Shown piece after piece: positions 16,830 to 26,597 of a stretch of 64,000 bases of DNA. The DNA lies in NCBI GenBank assembly GCA_016839765.1, contig JAEOTP010000071.1:1-64000 (forward strand), written 5' to 3'. Below the pieces are notes generated by a model that worked only from the letters and a program-made list of their open reading frames with translations, had not been told where the DNA came from and did not search any database. Both the position numbers and the translations under genes were made by a program. The DNA comes from Promethearchaeota archaeon (lineage in GTDB: Archaea; Asgardarchaeota; Lokiarchaeia; Sigyniarchaeales; SOKP01). Every line of letters begins with the position of its first letter. The stretch's first letter is position 1.

Positions 16830-19673
16830 TTAGAATATTATATTTTTTCGTCTTGCTAAGTATTTAATCACTTCAATTCCGAAAATCCCTGGCAGAGACA
16901 ATAAAATACAAATTAACCAGTCAGTACCGCTAAGGAACATGAAATTAATCTGGAAATTTAATCCTGATGACGCTATGAAGGAATTAATGGGTAATGAAAA
17001 ACAAATATGTAATATATGTAGTAGTAAAGTAAATGAGTTGATAATAAATAACTTCCAGCTAAATTCCTCTTTAATACTTTTAAACAGGGATTTATTTGGT
17101 CTTCTTATACTCCATATAAAAGTTGTTTCCACAATAAAAAGCGTCGTAATAAACATGGTTCTTGCTTTTTGTGCAATTAAATCACTTTCTAAAAGACTTA
17201 AATTAACATTCCAAGAATTTAAGGGAATCATTTCCCCTAAAGTTAGTTGTAAAGCCAAAACTATACCTAAACCCATTAGGAAAGCATGAATAAGTAATAA
17301 TATCCATATGTTTCTATTTAATAATTCCTCTTTATTTCTTGGAGGTTCATTCATGACATCTATAGGTGGTTTATCAATAACTAATGCTAATGAAGGAAGT
17401 GAATGAACTATCCCAAAAATATAAATATGCTGCCATTCTGAACTAAATAACGCAAATGTTGGTATGAATTCATAAGTAAAGAATATCAGCGCCTCCATAA
17501 TATTTAAACATATGAAGAAGTAAACGATAATTCGGATCTTAGCAAATAAGCCTCTACCGATCTTCACACCTTTTACTATAGATGTAAAATTATCATCTGA
17601 TATTACAAGATCTGCAATCTCTTTAGCAACATCGGTACCAGTAATTCCCATAGCTATTCCTGCATTGGCTAACTTTAAAGCTAAAGCATCATTAACTCCG
17701 TCACCTGTCATAGCAGTTATCTTATTCTGTTTTTGATAATTTTTAACAATGACTTCTTTATCTGAAGGAGATACTCTAGCAAAAACCGAGACCCGATTAA
17801 AATCCTGTTCATTGAGTCTTGATATTTCATAACCTTCAATAACCAAATCATTTGGTTTGTATATCCTCATTTGAGATGCTATAGTTTGAGCCGTGCTAGG
17901 ATGATCACCAGTTATCATTACTACTTTTATACGTCCAGATTCACATTCTTCTACTGATTCCCTTACTTGACTACGAGGTGGATCTAATATCGCCAAGAAA
18001 CTTAGAAAAGTCAGATCTTTCTCAATACTCTCTCTAGTTTCTACTAATTTATTTTCTATTTTTTTATATGCAACAGCTAAAGTTCTATAACCTTGTTTTG
18101 CTTTTGATTGAATATTATTCAAAATCTCTTCCTTTTTATCCATTGATAGGGTTTCTATTTGTCTATTGGTTTCTATGTCAGTACATATTTCTAGAATTTT
18201 TTCAGGAGCACCTTTAGAAAAGATATAATTAGTATCACCATCGCTATTTGATCTACAAATGGTAGACATACGTTTGATTTCAGAACTAAATGAAAATTCT
18301 TTTATTTTTTCATAGCTTCTCTTAATATCATATAAGATATAACCTGCTTTTTCAGCTAATACTAGAAGTGCTGCTTCTGTAGGTGATCCTAAAGCTCTTC
18401 TTACTGCCATTTCTTTCCTGCCTTTTCCTCTTACTTTAACATCTTCATAAATAAGATTTGCATTATTATTTAGTACACTTGATTCAATGAACGTTTGAAA
18501 TGTTTTATTATCTTGTAGGTTAATAACTTTACCATTTTCTGAAATAAAGCCTTCAGTTTCATATCCAGAACCTGTAACATTATATTCTATGTTATTAATC
18601 CAAAACTTTTCTACTGTCATTTCGTTTTTGGTTATTGTTCCAGTTTTATCTGAGCAAATTACAGATACCCTCCCTAAGGATTCAATAGCAGAAAGATTTT
18701 TTATAATAACACCATGTTGAGCCATATTAAGAACGCCAGTAATTAAAACTAGTGTTGTCAATATGGGCAAATTAATAGGCATAATATTCATTGATCTAAG
18801 AATTGAGCTAATCAATGCTTCACTGATATAATCTCCATAAAATTTTCCCTGAATGCCTAAAAGAGCAAATTTATATATAATCAGAACTGCAAGAATAATA
18901 ATTACAATGGAACCTAAGATATATCCAAGTTTGTTTAATTTTCTTGTTAATGGAATTTCTTCAATACTTCCCATTTCATTTAATTGAGTTGATATTTTTC
19001 CAATTTCTGTATTAACTCCTGTTCCTGTAACTACTGCCTTTGCCCTCCCAGTATCAACATATGTGCCCATAAATACCATATTAAATTGTTTCTGTATTGG
19101 TAATTCTGCATTTTTTAGTTCACCATTATTTTTTTCAACAGGCTCACTTTCACCTGTCAGAGCTGCTTCATCAATAGTTAGGTTGACGAAATCAATGATT
19201 CTAGCGTCAGCAGGAATTTTATCCCCTTGTTCTAATAAAATTATATCTCCTGGTATTAATTCTCTTGTTGGGATTTCAAATTGTTCACCATCTCTCAAAA
19301 CAGTTGCTTTTAATGCGCCAATTTTTCTTAAAGATTCGAGGGCTTTCTGTGCTCTAAACTGCTGGATTATTACAGTTATAGAGTTTAGGAAAACTACGGT
19401 GAAGGTAATTATTGTTGATGCTGGAGACCCTAGGAGTAATACGATAATTCCAGAAATTAGCAAGATAACTATCAAAAAATTAAAAATGGGAGCTAAATAA
19501 ATTTTCCAAATGGATTTTTTAATTTTAGGTAATTCATTATATCCATATTTAGAATAAAATTGCTCCAAATTTGATAATTTTAACCCTTTTTCTTCATCCG
19601 TATTAAACTCTTTAATTAACTCATTAATAGATTTTGTATAATAGTTATTATTATATAAATGAATTTGAGACAT
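16830..19673 (-). CDS. P-type cation ATPase with non-canonical ion site (copy 2)
   Basis: A 947-residue paralogue of copy 1. Asp342 in SDKTGTITKN is phosphorylated, TGES lies at 173-176, KGAPE binds nucleotide, and TGDH and TGDGVND form the P-domain. The M4 motif is PINLP (299-303) in place of PEGLP and the M6 Asp is His (VHSLPS). These are the same two substitutions as in copy 1, while the M5 N..E pair (LNIME) is conserved. The shared changes show that both copies descend from one specialised subfamily. The copies differ strongly elsewhere, so the duplication is old or one copy has diverged. Confidence 0.88.
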   Translation of the reverse strand: MSQIHLYNNNYYTKSINELIKEFNTDEEKGLKLSNLEQFYSKYGYNELPKIKKSIWKIYLAPIFNFLIVILLISGIIVLLLGSPASTIITFTVVFLNSITVIIQQFRAQKALESLRKIGALKATVLRDGEQFEIPTRELIPGDIILLEQGDKIPADARIIDFVNLTIDEAALTGESEPVEKNNGELKNAELPIQKQFNMVFMGTYVDTGRAKAVVTGTGVNTEIGKISTQLNEMGSIEEIPLTRKLNKLGYILGSIVIIILAVLIIYKFALLGIQGKFYGDYISEALISSILRSMNIMPINLPILTTLVLITGVLNMAQHGVIIKNLSAIESLGRVSVICSDKTGTITKNEMTVEKFWINNIEYNVTGSGYETEGFISENGKVINLQDNKTFQTFIESSVLNNNANLIYEDVKVRGKGRKEMAVRRALGSPTEAALLVLAEKAGYILYDIKRSYEKIKEFSFSSEIKRMSTICRSNSDGDTNYIFSKGAPEKILEICTDIETNRQIETLSMDKKEEILNNIQSKAKQGYRTLAVAYKKIENKLVETRESIEKDLTFLSFLAILDPPRSQVRESVEECESGRIKVVMITGDHPSTAQTIASQMRIYKPNDLVIEGYEISRLNEQDFNRVSVFARVSPSDKEVIVKNYQKQNKITAMTGDGVNDALALKLANAGIAMGITGTDVAKEIADLVISDDNFTSIVKGVKIGRGLFAKIRIIVYFFICLNIMEALIFFTYEFIPTFALFSSEWQHIYIFGIVHSLPSLALVIDKPPIDVMNEPPRNKEELLNRNIWILLLIHAFLMGLGIVLALQLTLGEMIPLNSWNVNLSLLESDLIAQKARTMFITTLFIVETTFIWSIRRPNKSLFKSIKEEFSWKLFIINSFTLLLHILHICFSLPINSFIASSGLNFQINFMFLSGTDWLICILLSLPGIFGIEVIKYLARRKNIIF

Positions 19674-19767
19674 TGTTTTATTATTAAGATAATTAACTTT
19701 ATTGAATAATTATAATTATAGAATTCACCCTTATTAATTATTTATCCTTCAAAATGAGTTGTAGTTT

Positions 19768-20742
19768 TTAAACGAATTCTACCTGCTCTGTTTGAGTATC
19801 CCCTAAAATATCTTTTAATACATTAAATTTTTTTCTAATTGTAGTACTTGAAAATTTGCTGGTTTCCTCAATAAGATTTTGGGTAAATATTTTCTTATTA
19901 TCTAAAGTCTGACCGACATAATAAATTAATCCTGCTGTAAATGCTTTATAATTGAGGTTTTGTATTTGAGAATAAGAAATCTTGTTTAGTAATTCAGCTG
20001 CTAATAGTTGCATTTCGATTTTTAATTTTTCATATTCAGATTTATTTGAAAAATGGGTTTTTATCTTATCATAACTAATACTATTGAGATCTTTTTGGAA
20101 TAATATTTTTATTTTTCCCTTAATTTCACGCTCTAATGTACCTTCATCTTTAACGCTCTTATCAAATAATTGTTCGGTTCTTTTTACTTTAAGCATTGCA
20201 TTATTAAGCATTTTTTTATTAATTTTATGACCTAATTCTCTGGCAACCTTAATGTATTCTTCTATCCTAACATTCGTCGTGTCTTTTATCTCCATCCAAA
20301 CAATTGCTAAAAAAATAATTACCATATTTTGATATGTATGCCTATGGTATTTGTTATATCTGAGATATCGATTTTTGATCCTTTGATTTTTTACTTTATT
20401 AATATTCAATCCTATTCCATAAGTCTTAAGCAATTCAATTGTTTTTTTTTGTTCAGAAAAACTAGTTTTATAATCTCTAAACCATTTATTTAATGTTTTA
20501 ATTTGGTCATACTTTTGTTTAATTTTTGGATCTTGCGTTGCTTTTGAATCTCCAAACCTTATTTTGCGTTCGTAATCCAATTGTGATTCTGAATAAATTC
20601 TATTAGAAGAAGGTGTTTCAAAATCTATTCGTTCGTCTAATATTAGTCCACAATCTTTACAAACAAGATATCCTCCAGCTTGTTCTAGGTTCCGGTGTTC
20701 ACATTTAGAGTTTTCAGAGGATTGTTCTCTTTTTTTTTTCAA
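19768..20742 (-). CDS. Divergent TFB-like (TFIIB-family) protein
   Basis: 324 residues. An N-terminal zinc ribbon is visible: Cys14-x-His16, then Cys28-x2-Cys31 in GGYLVCKDCGLILDERIDFE, as in TFB. The rest is helical and lysine-rich with only weak resemblance to the cyclin repeats (residues about 130-310), and the B-finger sequence is not recognisable. It is likely a diverged alternative initiation factor. The only canonical start after the upstream in-frame stop is a TTG at 20742 without a good Shine-Dalgarno. A canonical TFB gene lies under 1 kb away. Confidence 0.7.
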   Translation of the reverse strand: MKKKREQSSENSKCEHRNLEQAGGYLVCKDCGLILDERIDFETPSSNRIYSESQLDYERKIRFGDSKATQDPKIKQKYDQIKTLNKWFRDYKTSFSEQKKTIELLKTYGIGLNINKVKNQRIKNRYLRYNKYHRHTYQNMVIIFLAIVWMEIKDTTNVRIEEYIKVARELGHKINKKMLNNAMLKVKRTEQLFDKSVKDEGTLEREIKGKIKILFQKDLNSISYDKIKTHFSNKSEYEKLKIEMQLLAAELLNKISYSQIQNLNYKAFTAGLIYYVGQTLDNKKIFTQNLIEETSKFSSTTIRKKFNVLKDILGDTQTEQVEFV

Positions 20743-20903
20743 AAATAGCTCAATCTAATAATTTTTTAAAATAATTTGACAATATTTCAAAAAAATAATA
20801 TGTTAAAATTTTATTTAAATTTTTATAAAATGTCATCAAAATAAATATTATTAATAACTTTACAATTAATTATCAAAACTTGAATAAAACTGGGAGTTTA
20901 AAT

Positions 20904-21464
20904 ATGGAAAAAGATACGACTTTAAAATTTTTAACCTATTTTAGTATAGGTTTTACATTAGTAATTTTAATCGAATTTATAGTTATAATTTTATTTAGCA
21001 CGATAATTGAACTAAATTTAGGACCTTATACTGTAAATATAATTACCATGATATTTACTTCAGGATTTACTTCAATAGATGTAATATTAGAATGGATACT
21101 ATTACTTACTGCTATTTGTGGGTCTTTAGCTTTAAATATTGCCTTGCTTATATTTGCCATAAAAAAGAAGAAAGAGGGTATTTTATTAGCAAAATTCCTT
21201 CTTATGATTGGAATGTTTTTTCTAATCTCCGGTTTTATTAAACTGTTTTCTATTTATCTTTTAGCTAATAGTGTAATTCAATATAATAGTAGTTCAATTG
21301 TTTTTCAATTAGCTCTTTACACAGATTCTATTACACCCTTTTTAGGTGCTGTAATGTGGATTTATATTTCGGCAGTAACAATGAGTATCTTAGTCTCAGG
21401 GCTTGTTTTTGGCGGAATTGGACTTAAAACCATGTTAAAAATGGAAGAAAAAAGTACTAATTAA
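20904..21464 (+). CDS. Hypothetical four-helix membrane protein
   Basis: About 186 residues with four hydrophobic segments (roughly residues 9-36, 60-82, 93-117 and 141-170) and short charged ends. No family is recognised. The ATG at 20904 has GGGAG 7 nt upstream (20892-20896) and is preferred over the TTG at 20880. It lies between the two TFB-family genes but on the opposite strand. Confidence 0.6.
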   Translation: MEKDTTLKFLTYFSIGFTLVILIEFIVIILFSTIIELNLGPYTVNIITMIFTSGFTSIDVILEWILLLTAICGSLALNIALLIFAIKKKKEGILLAKFLLMIGMFFLISGFIKLFSIYLLANSVIQYNSSSIVFQLALYTDSITPFLGAVMWIYISAVTMSILVSGLVFGGIGLKTMLKMEEKSTN

Positions 21465-21500
21465 AATTATTAAAAAATTTAAAAAAAAGTCTTAAAATAT

Positions 21501-22424
21501 TCAGGATAATTTACTTTTAATTTGTTTTGCTCTACTTCTTAAAGTAACTTCTGTTATTTTTGCTATTTCTGCTACTAAACTCTGTGTTTTTTTCGCATTT
21601 CCATCTTTAGCAGCAATGTAGATACATGCTGCTGCTAATCCTTTTGGATCTTTACCTGTACGTTTCAATCCATTACTAGATGCTGTTCTTAGCATTTCTA
21701 TTGCGTTTTTTTGAATATTCATAGGTAACTCTAATTCATTTCCAAATCGATAAACTAAACTTTCTGCGGTAATAGGTTGATATCGTAATCCTAATTCAGG
21801 TAATACTTCACGAATTATCATAGCTAAACTTCTATGAACTGTTCTTCTAGGAGTTAATGAGGCTTCGCATAATTCATCTAATAAACGAGGAAAATCATGC
21901 ACTCTTATTGCAGCATATAAAGATCCTGCTATAAATCCATTAATTGAACGCCCCATAGTTAGTTTTTTCTTCGCAACAATACTATATACTTTCCAAGCTG
22001 TTTCACTGATGTATTCTGGAATGTTTAATTTAGATGTAAGCATTTTTAATTTAGGTTTAGCTTCCCAAAAATTCCTTTCAATGCTTGAAATTAATGAATT
22101 TTGAATTTTTGATAATCTCGAAAAAAGAGCTTGCTCTTTAGGACCAATTGATTTTCCTTTAGAATCCGTCTTTGTAGTGGGTAACATAGTTCTAGGACCA
22201 AAATCTCTCCACCTGGGTTCAGTCCTACGTCTAGTTTGAACTTCTTCAGCTGTATAAGCCCTTCTTTCATTTCCAACATAAGTTCTTTCTAAAATCATTC
22301 CACAATTTAAACAAACTTTATTTCCATCCCTCTCTTCGATACTTGGATTTTCACAGCATTCACAAACTTGTAAATTATCATCTAATTTATTGTTCTTCAG
22401 AAGATCTCGATAGCTATTATGCAT
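21501..22424 (-). CDS. tfb: Transcription initiation factor IIB (TFB)
   Basis: 307 residues with the full TFB plan: zinc ribbon (Cys21, Cys23/24, Cys38, Cys41; VCLNCGMILE), B-finger/linker region rich in Arg (RAYTAEEVQTRRRTEP), then two cyclin folds (about 105-200 and 205-305). TFB recruits RNA polymerase to TATA/TBP and contacts BRE. The B-reader sequence around GPRTML differs from the common archaeal form. The gene is monocistronic, with about 285 bp of AT-rich DNA before the next gene. Confidence 0.92.
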   Translation of the reverse strand: MHNSYRDLLKNNKLDDNLQVCECCENPSIEERDGNKVCLNCGMILERTYVGNERRAYTAEEVQTRRRTEPRWRDFGPRTMLPTTKTDSKGKSIGPKEQALFSRLSKIQNSLISSIERNFWEAKPKLKMLTSKLNIPEYISETAWKVYSIVAKKKLTMGRSINGFIAGSLYAAIRVHDFPRLLDELCEASLTPRRTVHRSLAMIIREVLPELGLRYQPITAESLVYRFGNELELPMNIQKNAIEMLRTASSNGLKRTGKDPKGLAAACIYIAAKDGNAKKTQSLVAEIAKITEVTLRSRAKQIKSKLS

Positions 22425-22618
22425 GATAACTCACTGTGAATAAAATGTTAAGAATGATATTCATTTTAAGAAAATTTTTATTAAAGAATTAGATATTATT
22501 ATTCCTTTAATATTAACATATTATCCTAGTCGCATTTATAAACCTTTGCCCTAAATGGTGAACATCATTGAAAGTTTTCTCCCATAATATTCCCATTTTA
22601 TTGAAATTTTTCAATATC

Positions 22619-22652
22619 CTATTAAAAGCGACTATTAAAAGCGATATAAATT
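22619..22652 (+). promoter_or_regulatory. Tandem 13-bp repeat abutting a TATA box, upstream of nitroreductase gene
   Basis: CTATTAAAAGCGA occurs twice head-to-tail (22619-22631 and 22632-22644) and is followed immediately by TATAAATT. The purine-rich repeat occupies the BRE position. The TATA element lies about 60 bp before the TTG of the nitroreductase, so this is a good candidate promoter with a possible direct-repeat operator. Confidence 0.5.
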
Positions 22653-22709
22653 TTAATTAATTAATAAATAGATTCATTAATCAAATTACTAATTTAAGAG
22701 GATATTATA

Positions 22710-23228
22710 TTGGATTTTTATGAAGTTGTGAAAAAAAGAAGAAGTTATCGGTTTTACAAGCCTGATATGATTCCTGAAAAAGATAAAGTCGATAGAGTTC
22801 TAAATGCCGCCAGATTAGCTCCAACATGGGCAAATATGCAAGGAGTGCACTATATCGTAGTTCAAAAACCTGAGAAAGTTAAGATGATATGGAAAGCTAT
22901 AGACCAAAAAGATAAATTTTCTAATGCTCCTATTTTTATCGTGGGTATTATAAAAGAAACAGCTTCAGGGATTAATAAAGCTGGTATTAAATATTATACC
23001 TTAGATTTTGGAATTTGTTTTGAACATTTAATATTAGCAGCAACTGTAGAAGGTTTGGCAACGTGTTGGATCGGTATCTTTGACGAGGAAAAAATTAAAG
23101 ATATCTTGGAAATTCCAAAAAAGTATCGAGTGTTAGGCATAACTCCATTAGGTTATACGATCAAAGAAAAAGGGGAAATTTCAGATAGATTATCATTGGA
23201 AGAAATCGTCCATTATGATAAATATTAA
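22710..23228 (+). CDS. Nitroreductase-family FMN oxidoreductase
   Basis: 172 residues. The family opening DFYEVVKKRRSYRFYKPDMI and the stretch AARLAPTWANMQGVHYIVVQ, followed by GLATCWIGIFDEEKIK, mark an FMN-binding nitroreductase. The length is typical. The physiological substrate is unknown. Start at TTG (22710), with AAGAGGA 7 nt upstream. The aldehyde oxidoreductase gene follows about 60 bp downstream in the same direction and may be co-transcribed. Confidence 0.85.
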   Translation: MDFYEVVKKRRSYRFYKPDMIPEKDKVDRVLNAARLAPTWANMQGVHYIVVQKPEKVKMIWKAIDQKDKFSNAPIFIVGIIKETASGINKAGIKYYTLDFGICFEHLILAATVEGLATCWIGIFDEEKIKDILEIPKKYRVLGITPLGYTIKEKGEISDRLSLEEIVHYDKY

Positions 23229-23288
23229 TATTTTTTTAACATACTCTTGAAAAGAAAAAATAAAATAATTAAAAATTCTATCCTACTT

Positions 23289-25019
23289 ATGAAAATCATT
23301 AGGATTAATCTAGAATCTAATGAAATAAATTATGAAGAAATATCTAGAGATTCAAAATATTTTTTATTAGGAGCACGAGGATTAACTTCTCAAATAGTTA
23401 ATGATGAAGTTCCTCCCAATTGTGATCCTTTAGGAACAAAGAATAAACTTATAATAGCAAATGGGATTCTGGCTGGAAGTCCCTTTCCAAATTCTGCTCG
23501 TACTTCTATAGGTGCTAAAAGTCCTTTAACAAATGGCATAAAGGAGGCAAATGTAGGTGGTCGTCCTGCAATGATGTTAGCCCGATATGGCATCAGAGCA
23601 ATTGTTTTGGAAAATCAATCAGCAGATCTGAAAATCATCTCAATTCATGAGAATCAAATAAAAATACTCCCAGAGGAAGAATATAAGGGCTTGGGAAATT
23701 ATAAGCTTCACAAAAAACTTAAGAACACATATGGGGATAAGATCGGAATCTATTCTATCGGTCCTGCTGGAGAATTTATGATGAGAGCAGCAAGTGTAGC
23801 TGCCAATGATTTAGAAGGGTATCCAAGTAGACATGCTGCTCGAGGAGGTTTAGGAGCAGTTATGGGTTCAAAAAATGTTAAAGCTATTGTTATAATTCCC
23901 CCAAAGGTTTCACGGGTTAAAATTCATGACATTAAAAAATTTAGGGAAGTCTCAAAACCATTTGCTCAAAATTTAGCAAATACTAAACAAGTGTTTTCTA
24001 CATTTGGAACTCCGCTAATGATGAGACCTATGAATGAATATGGTGGGATACCCACAAAAAATTTCCACATGGGCTCATTTGATAAAATTGAAAATATTAC
24101 AGGTGAAAAACTTCATGAGATTGTAACCGCAAGAGGTGGTAAGAAAAGATTAGCTTGTATTCCTACATGTGTAATTAAATGTTCTAATTTAGTACTTGAT
24201 AAATATGGAAATCATATTACCTCTAGTCTTGAATATGAGACTATGGCATTAAATGGAACCAATCTTCTAATTGATGACATTGACAGCTTAGCAAAAATAG
24301 ATCACTTATGTGATGATGTAGGAATAGATACGATTGAATTTGGAGGAACTGTCGGCGTTGCGATGGATTGTGGAAAAATTGATTGGGGTAATGCGGAAAG
24401 AGTTTTTGAGATCTTAGATACAGAGATTAGAAATAACACTGCTGAAGGTCAATTATATGGAAATGGAGTTAAAATTATTGGGAAAACATTAAAAGCACAG
24501 AGAATACCTGAAGTAAAAGGTCAAGGAATCTCCGCTTATGACTGTAGAGTATTTAAAGCAATGGGAGTTACATATGCAACCTCACCTATGGGAGCAGATC
24601 ATACATCTGGTGCCGCCATTGCTGGAAGAGTTGCAAGTCAGCATAAAAACTATGGAGAATTAACTAAAAATGAAAATAAATTTGATTTATCTTTCGAACT
24701 ACAGATTTATACAGCAGTATTAGATTCAATGGGATGCTGTTACTTTATAGGACCGAGTTATGAAAATATGGAAATTATAGCAAATGCTATTAATGCTATG
24801 TACAATCTTAATTTAACGAGAGATGATGTAATTAAAATTGGTATTAATATCATAAGAACTGAACTTGAATTCAACGAGAAAGCAGGAATTACTCATGAAA
24901 TGAATGACATTCCAGAATTTTTCAGAACAGAATCCTCAGAACCAACAGGATTAAAATACACCTTTGATAAAGACGATTTAAAAGCCTTTTGGAGTAGATT
25001 AGATACACATGAGTTTTAA
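23289..25019 (+). CDS. Aldehyde:ferredoxin oxidoreductase (tungstopterin, AOR family)
   Basis: About 576 residues from the ATG at 23289 (KIIRINLESNE...). A longer TTG-initiated frame from 23247 adds an unlikely Lys-rich leader. N-terminal AOR domain: GARGLTSQIV, NGILAGSPFPNSARTSIGAKSP and GPAGE. The Fe-S ligands appear as CIPTCVIKC plus a late Cys in MGCCYFIG. The protein oxidises aldehydes to acids with reduction of ferredoxin, using a W-bis-pterin cofactor in the cytosol. Substrate range is not predictable. Confidence 0.9.
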   Translation: MKIIRINLESNEINYEEISRDSKYFLLGARGLTSQIVNDEVPPNCDPLGTKNKLIIANGILAGSPFPNSARTSIGAKSPLTNGIKEANVGGRPAMMLARYGIRAIVLENQSADLKIISIHENQIKILPEEEYKGLGNYKLHKKLKNTYGDKIGIYSIGPAGEFMMRAASVAANDLEGYPSRHAARGGLGAVMGSKNVKAIVIIPPKVSRVKIHDIKKFREVSKPFAQNLANTKQVFSTFGTPLMMRPMNEYGGIPTKNFHMGSFDKIENITGEKLHEIVTARGGKKRLACIPTCVIKCSNLVLDKYGNHITSSLEYETMALNGTNLLIDDIDSLAKIDHLCDDVGIDTIEFGGTVGVAMDCGKIDWGNAERVFEILDTEIRNNTAEGQLYGNGVKIIGKTLKAQRIPEVKGQGISAYDCRVFKAMGVTYATSPMGADHTSGAAIAGRVASQHKNYGELTKNENKFDLSFELQIYTAVLDSMGCCYFIGPSYENMEIIANAINAMYNLNLTRDDVIKIGINIIRTELEFNEKAGITHEMNDIPEFFRTESSEPTGLKYTFDKDDLKAFWSRLDTHEF

Positions 25020-25664
25020 TCATTTACCTTTCTTTTTCCTATTTCGAAGCATTGCATGATGATAAAAATCAGAATTGGGAACCTTATTTTTACCAATGAG
25101 TTCAAATCCGAAATGTTCATAAAATTTTACATTTCTTTCATTTTCAGTATGTAAGTAGCATGGTAAGTTTTGTTCATCAATTTCAGCAAGTTTCATTCTT
25201 AATAGCTTACTGCCATAGCCCTCAGTTTGATATATAGGATCTATACCAATAAAGGCTAAATACCAATGAGGAAAATTCACATGTTCATTTTGAAATGAAT
25301 TAGCAATTTCTTCAAAGATACCCATTCTCTCTATAAGTAAAGAATCTGAAAAATCCATTCTTCTGACTTTTCGCAATCTTCTAATAATCTCCTTAGATTG
25401 TTTACCTATTATCTGATCTTTTATTCCATGAGGATGCCACACAACAACACCTTCAATATTACTTGATGTAATATATACTTCACCAGATAAAATTCCAAGT
25501 AAAATCAGAAACTCGCCGTGAATAGCAATTTTAATCTTTCTTTCAATAGGATCTGGAAAACAATACACAAATAAAGGATCATCTTGAAAAGCTCGACCAA
25601 GTACCTTACTCGCTACTTCAATTTGATCTTCTGATATTCGTTTAAGATGATCTAATTTATTCAT
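25020..25664 (-). CDS. GNAT N-acetyltransferase
   Basis: About 214 residues. C-terminal GNAT core: WYLAFIGIDPIYQTEGYGSKLLRM (beta4/acetyl-CoA loop, Q/RxxGxGS) and LPCYLHTENERNVKFYEHFGFELIGKNKVP (motif B and beta7). The N-terminal half (AFQDDPLFVYCFPD) is typical of GNATs related to small-molecule acetyltransferases. Its 3' end abuts the AOR stop codon tail-to-tail. ATG at 25664 is preferred over TTG at 25670. Confidence 0.82.
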   Translation of the reverse strand: MNKLDHLKRISEDQIEVASKVLGRAFQDDPLFVYCFPDPIERKIKIAIHGEFLILLGILSGEVYITSSNIEGVVVWHPHGIKDQIIGKQSKEIIRRLRKVRRMDFSDSLLIERMGIFEEIANSFQNEHVNFPHWYLAFIGIDPIYQTEGYGSKLLRMKLAEIDEQNLPCYLHTENERNVKFYEHFGFELIGKNKVPNSDFYHHAMLRNRKKKGK

Positions 25665-25743
25665 ATTCAATCTAGAAGCACAATTTCTTTTAAATTATTT
25701 AAATTATAAATTTTACTTATTTGTTAATCTTTGCTGTGATTTA

Positions 25744-26541
25744 TTAATATTTATAATTTTCAATAGCTATTCTTTTAATAGTGGCAAGAGTAATTTCCCC
25801 TTCAAGTTCTACACACTTTTTATAATCTTCTTGGAACCAAGGTACAATCCAATCTTCAAGCGGGTTATAATAACTATAAAAGATGGCTCCAAATTTTACA
25901 TTTCTCACATTAGAAATAGCGGCTAGCGTGTTTAATTCTCCATTTTCTATTGAAACAAACCCATTATTTTGCAAATTTTCAACTTGTTTAATATCAATTT
26001 TATAAAAAGCTTCTATTGAATAGTTTTTCCCAATGTGATAACTCATTGTTCTTTTTTTTACTTCATCAAAGAATACACTTATGATTTCTTTATCGATTGT
26101 TGTGATATCGTTGGGTTTACGTCCATAATAAATTGATGTACCGTCTGGTCCTATAGCATGAGTTGGGATTAAAAAATCCAATAATTTAACGTTTTCCGCA
26201 ATTCCCCAAGCACCACACACTAATAAAAGAACTTTAGCCCCGCATGTTATCAAGTCCTCTGCTACTGAAGCAATAGGAGATGCCCCCATTGGAGGCATTA
26301 TAGCAGAAATAGATATCCCATCAAAATTTCCATTAAAAATTTGATTAGATGCATATGGATGATATGGGGCTAACCATTCTTTTGATTCCATCTTTGCTTG
26401 CTTTATTAAATAGTCTAATAGAGATTTAGAAAATAATAGAATTGCGTAATCGTTAATTTTAAAATCACTTTTGTTTTTATTTGAAACTTTTATAGCGTTT
26501 TTAACAATATCTTCCGAATTTAGACAATATTTATTAGGCAT
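25744..26541 (-). CDS. Nucleoside phosphorylase (PNP/UDP family)
   Basis: 265 residues with family signatures MPPMGASPIASVAEDLITCGAK (phosphate/ribose site), LLVCGAWGIA, IPTHAIGPDGTSIYYG and the late FGAIFYSYYNP region. The arrangement resembles uridine phosphorylases of the archaeal/bacterial trimeric-hexameric PNP_UDP_1 group. It cleaves a nucleoside with phosphate to base and (deoxy)ribose-1-phosphate for salvage. Base specificity cannot be decided. Confidence 0.82.
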   Translation of the reverse strand: MPNKYCLNSEDIVKNAIKVSNKNKSDFKINDYAILLFSKSLLDYLIKQAKMESKEWLAPYHPYASNQIFNGNFDGISISAIMPPMGASPIASVAEDLITCGAKVLLLVCGAWGIAENVKLLDFLIPTHAIGPDGTSIYYGRKPNDITTIDKEIISVFFDEVKKRTMSYHIGKNYSIEAFYKIDIKQVENLQNNGFVSIENGELNTLAAISNVRNVKFGAIFYSYYNPLEDWIVPWFQEDYKKCVELEGEITLATIKRIAIENYKY

Positions 26542-26597
26542 ATTAGTTTCCTCCCACTCTCAAAAAGAAGTTAATAAAAGGAAATTTAAAAATCTAT

